64,000 nucleotides of DNA from Phaeobacter gallaeciensis (lineage in GTDB: Bacteria; Pseudomonadota; Alphaproteobacteria; Rhodobacterales; Rhodobacteraceae): contig NZ_CP015124.1 of assembly GCF_001678945.1 (NCBI RefSeq), forward strand, positions 1,733,501 to 1,797,500, in the 5' to 3' direction. Under the pieces are notes generated by a model that searched no databases, was not told the DNA's origin, and saw only the letters and a program-made list of their open reading frames with translations. How positions within the stretch are numbered: the stretch's first letter is position 1; every line of letters begins with the position of its first letter. A program made the translations under genes and the position numbers. Positions 62,373-64,000 of the stretch are shown here, in pieces.

Positions 62373-64000
62373 CCTTCAGAGGTCTGTCTTCACTGATCGT
62401 ACCGCCCGTTTGGTGGGCAATGGACACCATTTTGTCCCGGGCAGTCGCCAGATTACCCGCCACCGTCTCTAACAAGCGCAGCGCGACGTTGATATCGCTT
62501 TCGATCACCGCGCGGTATTCCGCAGCACCGATGCGCAGGAAACGGCAATTCTCGGTAGCGCGCAGGTTCATGGTCCGCGGCTGATCCAGAATCACCGCTA
62601 GGTCCCCGATCAGCCGCCCCGGTTCGATCACCGTCACCGGCGGCGCCCCGGCGTGCGCATCGGGGAAGGTCAGATCGGCTCGGCCCGACAGGCACAGGTA
62701 CACTGCATCACCGCTGTCGCCGTGGGAAAAAACCATCTCCCCGGCCGGAACCTCGTGCCAGCCAGCCGAAAATGCCAGAAGACGCTGGTTGCGCGCATCT
62801 AACTGCGAGAACAGCTCGGTTGCGGCAATGATATCGAACTTGGCAGAGAAATCGGCCGCGGCGGCGCCTTCCGGGCTGCCCAGTGGGCGCCGCTCGACCC
62901 CGTCGATCCGGCCATCGCGGATTTCGACATAAAGATCGTAGCGCTCCGGATGCTGGATGGTGTCTTCCATGAAGATCATCGTGGTCTGGGGCATCAGATC
63001 GCGCAGCTTTTCGCGTGTACGCAGCCGGTTTTCCGCCGTGTGGCTGGCCAGCACCTTGTCCAGGATCAGAATGTCCGGCCGTTTGATCGCGGCCCGGGTA
63101 AAGGCGGCCCGTTCCTGAAACACCGGCTCCAGCAGCGATCCGCCCAGTCCGGTCGGCAGATCGTAAAGGATCAACGCCAGCCGTTTGCGCAGCCCGTGGG
63201 TATCCAGCACCTCGGCCACCAGCGATTCAACCTGCGCTGCCCGCGCCCCAGCCCGCAGCGAGATCTTGCCGAAGAGAGCATTTTCAAGAACCGTCAGCCG
63301 CGGAAAGTAGGATTTCGGATCCAGAGGTCGGAACAAGCCGCCGGTCTGGGCGATCAACTGCGCCGCATGACTCTGGCGGATTTTCAGGATACGCTCCTTG
63401 AACCCGGCCGGTAGCCCGCTGCCGATCTGCTCTTCGGTCAAAAGGAACGGCACCGTCATCAGCAGCGCCTGCTCTGCCTCGGGCAGATCATCAGCCCCCT
63501 GCGCGGCATAGCGTTCGGCAGCGCTGCAAATCCGGCGATAAAGATCTTCTTCAAGGCCAAGCCGCTGGAACAGCGGGTGATCGATATCTTCGCGTCCAAA
63601 GGTCTTGATCAGGGTTTCCACCACGCCAAGACCGATCCCCATGGTTTCCCCGGTCAACCCTTGCTCACGCACCAGTCGCAGCAACAGCCCGTCCGGTGCC
63701 AGCAATTCTTCGACCGGGATGTCGCGCGACGGCGCCGCAAACAAAAGGTTGCCCGCCAGTGGCATGGCAGGGTTGAACCGCTCGGGATCGAAATGGTGGA
63801 CGGCATCATCCAGACCTTCGGCCTCCAACCGTTCACGGATCAGCGGGCGCAGGCGGATGATATGCTGCACCAGCGCTGGGTGGGTGCCATCCTGGAACCG
63901 CGCGTGCAGGGTGCGCTGGAACAACTGCTCGTCGATGCCCATTGCCTCGATCAGTTGGAACCACCAATCGCGCACATCGCCTTCGGATCCCAGCCCTGCC
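62350..64000 (-). CDS. ABC-type ATPase with C-terminal cyclic-nucleotide-binding domain (5' partial)
   Basis: The frame stays open to the window edge, so the N-terminus, probably with membrane segments, is missing; about 550 residues are visible. Numbered from the GTG at 63975, a nucleotide-binding-domain-like region covers about 210-360, but its motifs are degenerate: PTGLGGSLLEP at the signature place, ILILDKV with lysine for the catalytic Glu (K307), and MEDTIQHPERYD without the switch histidine. A cyclic-nucleotide-binding domain follows at about 385-510 (GDAVYLCLSGRADL, IGDLAVILDQPRTMNLRA). It overlaps the CPBP protease gene. Confidence 0.75.
   Translation of the reverse strand, partial: AGLGSEGDVRDWWFQLIEAMGIDEQLFQRTLHARFQDGTHPALVQHIIRLRPLIRERLEAEGLDDAVHHFDPERFNPAMPLAGNLLFAAPSRDIPVEELLAPDGLLLRLVREQGLTGETMGIGLGVVETLIKTFGREDIDHPLFQRLGLEEDLYRRICSAAERYAAQGADDLPEAEQALLMTVPFLLTEEQIGSGLPAGFKERILKIRQSHAAQLIAQTGGLFRPLDPKSYFPRLTVLENALFGKISLRAGARAAQVESLVAEVLDTHGLRKRLALILYDLPTGLGGSLLEPVFQERAAFTRAAIKRPDILILDKVLASHTAENRLRTREKLRDLMPQTTMIFMEDTIQHPERYDLYVEIRDGRIDGVERRPLGSPEGAAAADFSAKFDIIAATELFSQLDARNQRLLAFSAGWHEVPAGEMVFSHGDSGDAVYLCLSGRADLTFPDAHAGAPPVTVIEPGRLIGDLAVILDQPRTMNLRATENCRFLRIGAAEYRAVIESDINVALRLLETVAGNLATARDKMVSIAHQTGGTISEDRPLKDADPNAE

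Overview
The window reads as a chromosomal segment of a marine alphaproteobacterium of the Rhodobacteraceae, probably Roseobacter group (Phaeobacter/Leisingera/Ruegeria-like). The reasons are GC-rich coding DNA, a GTTC-N7-GTTC LexA box of the alphaproteobacterial type, an Irr-type iron box in front of a membrane ferritin gene (mbfA), a DUF2794 gene, a DUF3095 gene, and the overall gene repertoire. Genus and species cannot be fixed from the sequence alone. No tRNA, rRNA, CRISPR array, insertion sequence or prophage was seen.

Layout. 1-5.6 kb: a glycerol-phosphate uptake operon: end of ugpB, ugpA, ugpE, ugpC, a glycerophosphodiester phosphodiesterase, a HAD phosphatase and a DeoR/GlpR regulator. 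5.7-6.6 kb: a CDF-like membrane protein. 6.8-11.4 kb (minus): a polyamine-type ABC operon whose last permease carries an odd C-terminal tail. 11.7-18.2 kb: an EamA transporter, a Na/phosphate symporter and a DeoR regulator on the minus strand, divergent from a phosphonate monoester hydrolase and a glycerate 2-kinase. A palindromic operator candidate lies between the two arms.

18.2-31.7 kb: a complete homoprotocatechuate (3,4-dihydroxyphenylacetate) meta-cleavage cluster: hpaR, divergent hpaF-hpaE-hpaD, a second unrelated ring-cleavage dioxygenase of the VOC family, an aromatic amino acid decarboxylase, hpaG, hpaH and hpaI. A five-gene LIV-type ABC importer follows. Together these should import an aromatic compound, possibly make an aromatic amine, and degrade the catecholic acid to pyruvate and succinic semialdehyde. 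This is the most interesting module: two non-homologous enzymes for one ring-cleavage step, and a decarboxylase gene that overlaps hpaG.

31.7-44.1 kb: a structured non-coding stretch, then housekeeping and orphan genes: asd, an MFS protein, DUF3095, carbonic anhydrase, an Hpt-like protein without its histidine, leucyl aminopeptidase, NlpC/P60, DUF2794, a frameshifted YqfO-like gene, an ArsR regulator, an SOS-boxed imuB without imuA or dnaE2, and a cytochrome c'/c556. 44.2-53.4 kb: TetR, Irr-boxed mbfA, a 0.98 kb spacer with a small membrane-protein ORF, an AEC carrier, S-formylglutathione hydrolase, soluble transhydrogenase, and small metabolic genes.

53.4-57.8 kb: an accessory-looking patch with an unrecognised 340-residue protein behind a perfect palindrome, an MFS carrier and a leucine-rich-repeat protein of mixed base composition. 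57.9-64 kb: zapE, folC, accD, a CPBP protease and the C-terminal part of a cyclic-nucleotide-binding ABC protein with degenerate ATPase motifs. Three copies of a GC-rich dispersed repeat sit just after gene ends at about 31.8, 46.0 and 59.0 kb. Each of the three ABC operons has a strong hairpin directly after its binding-protein gene.
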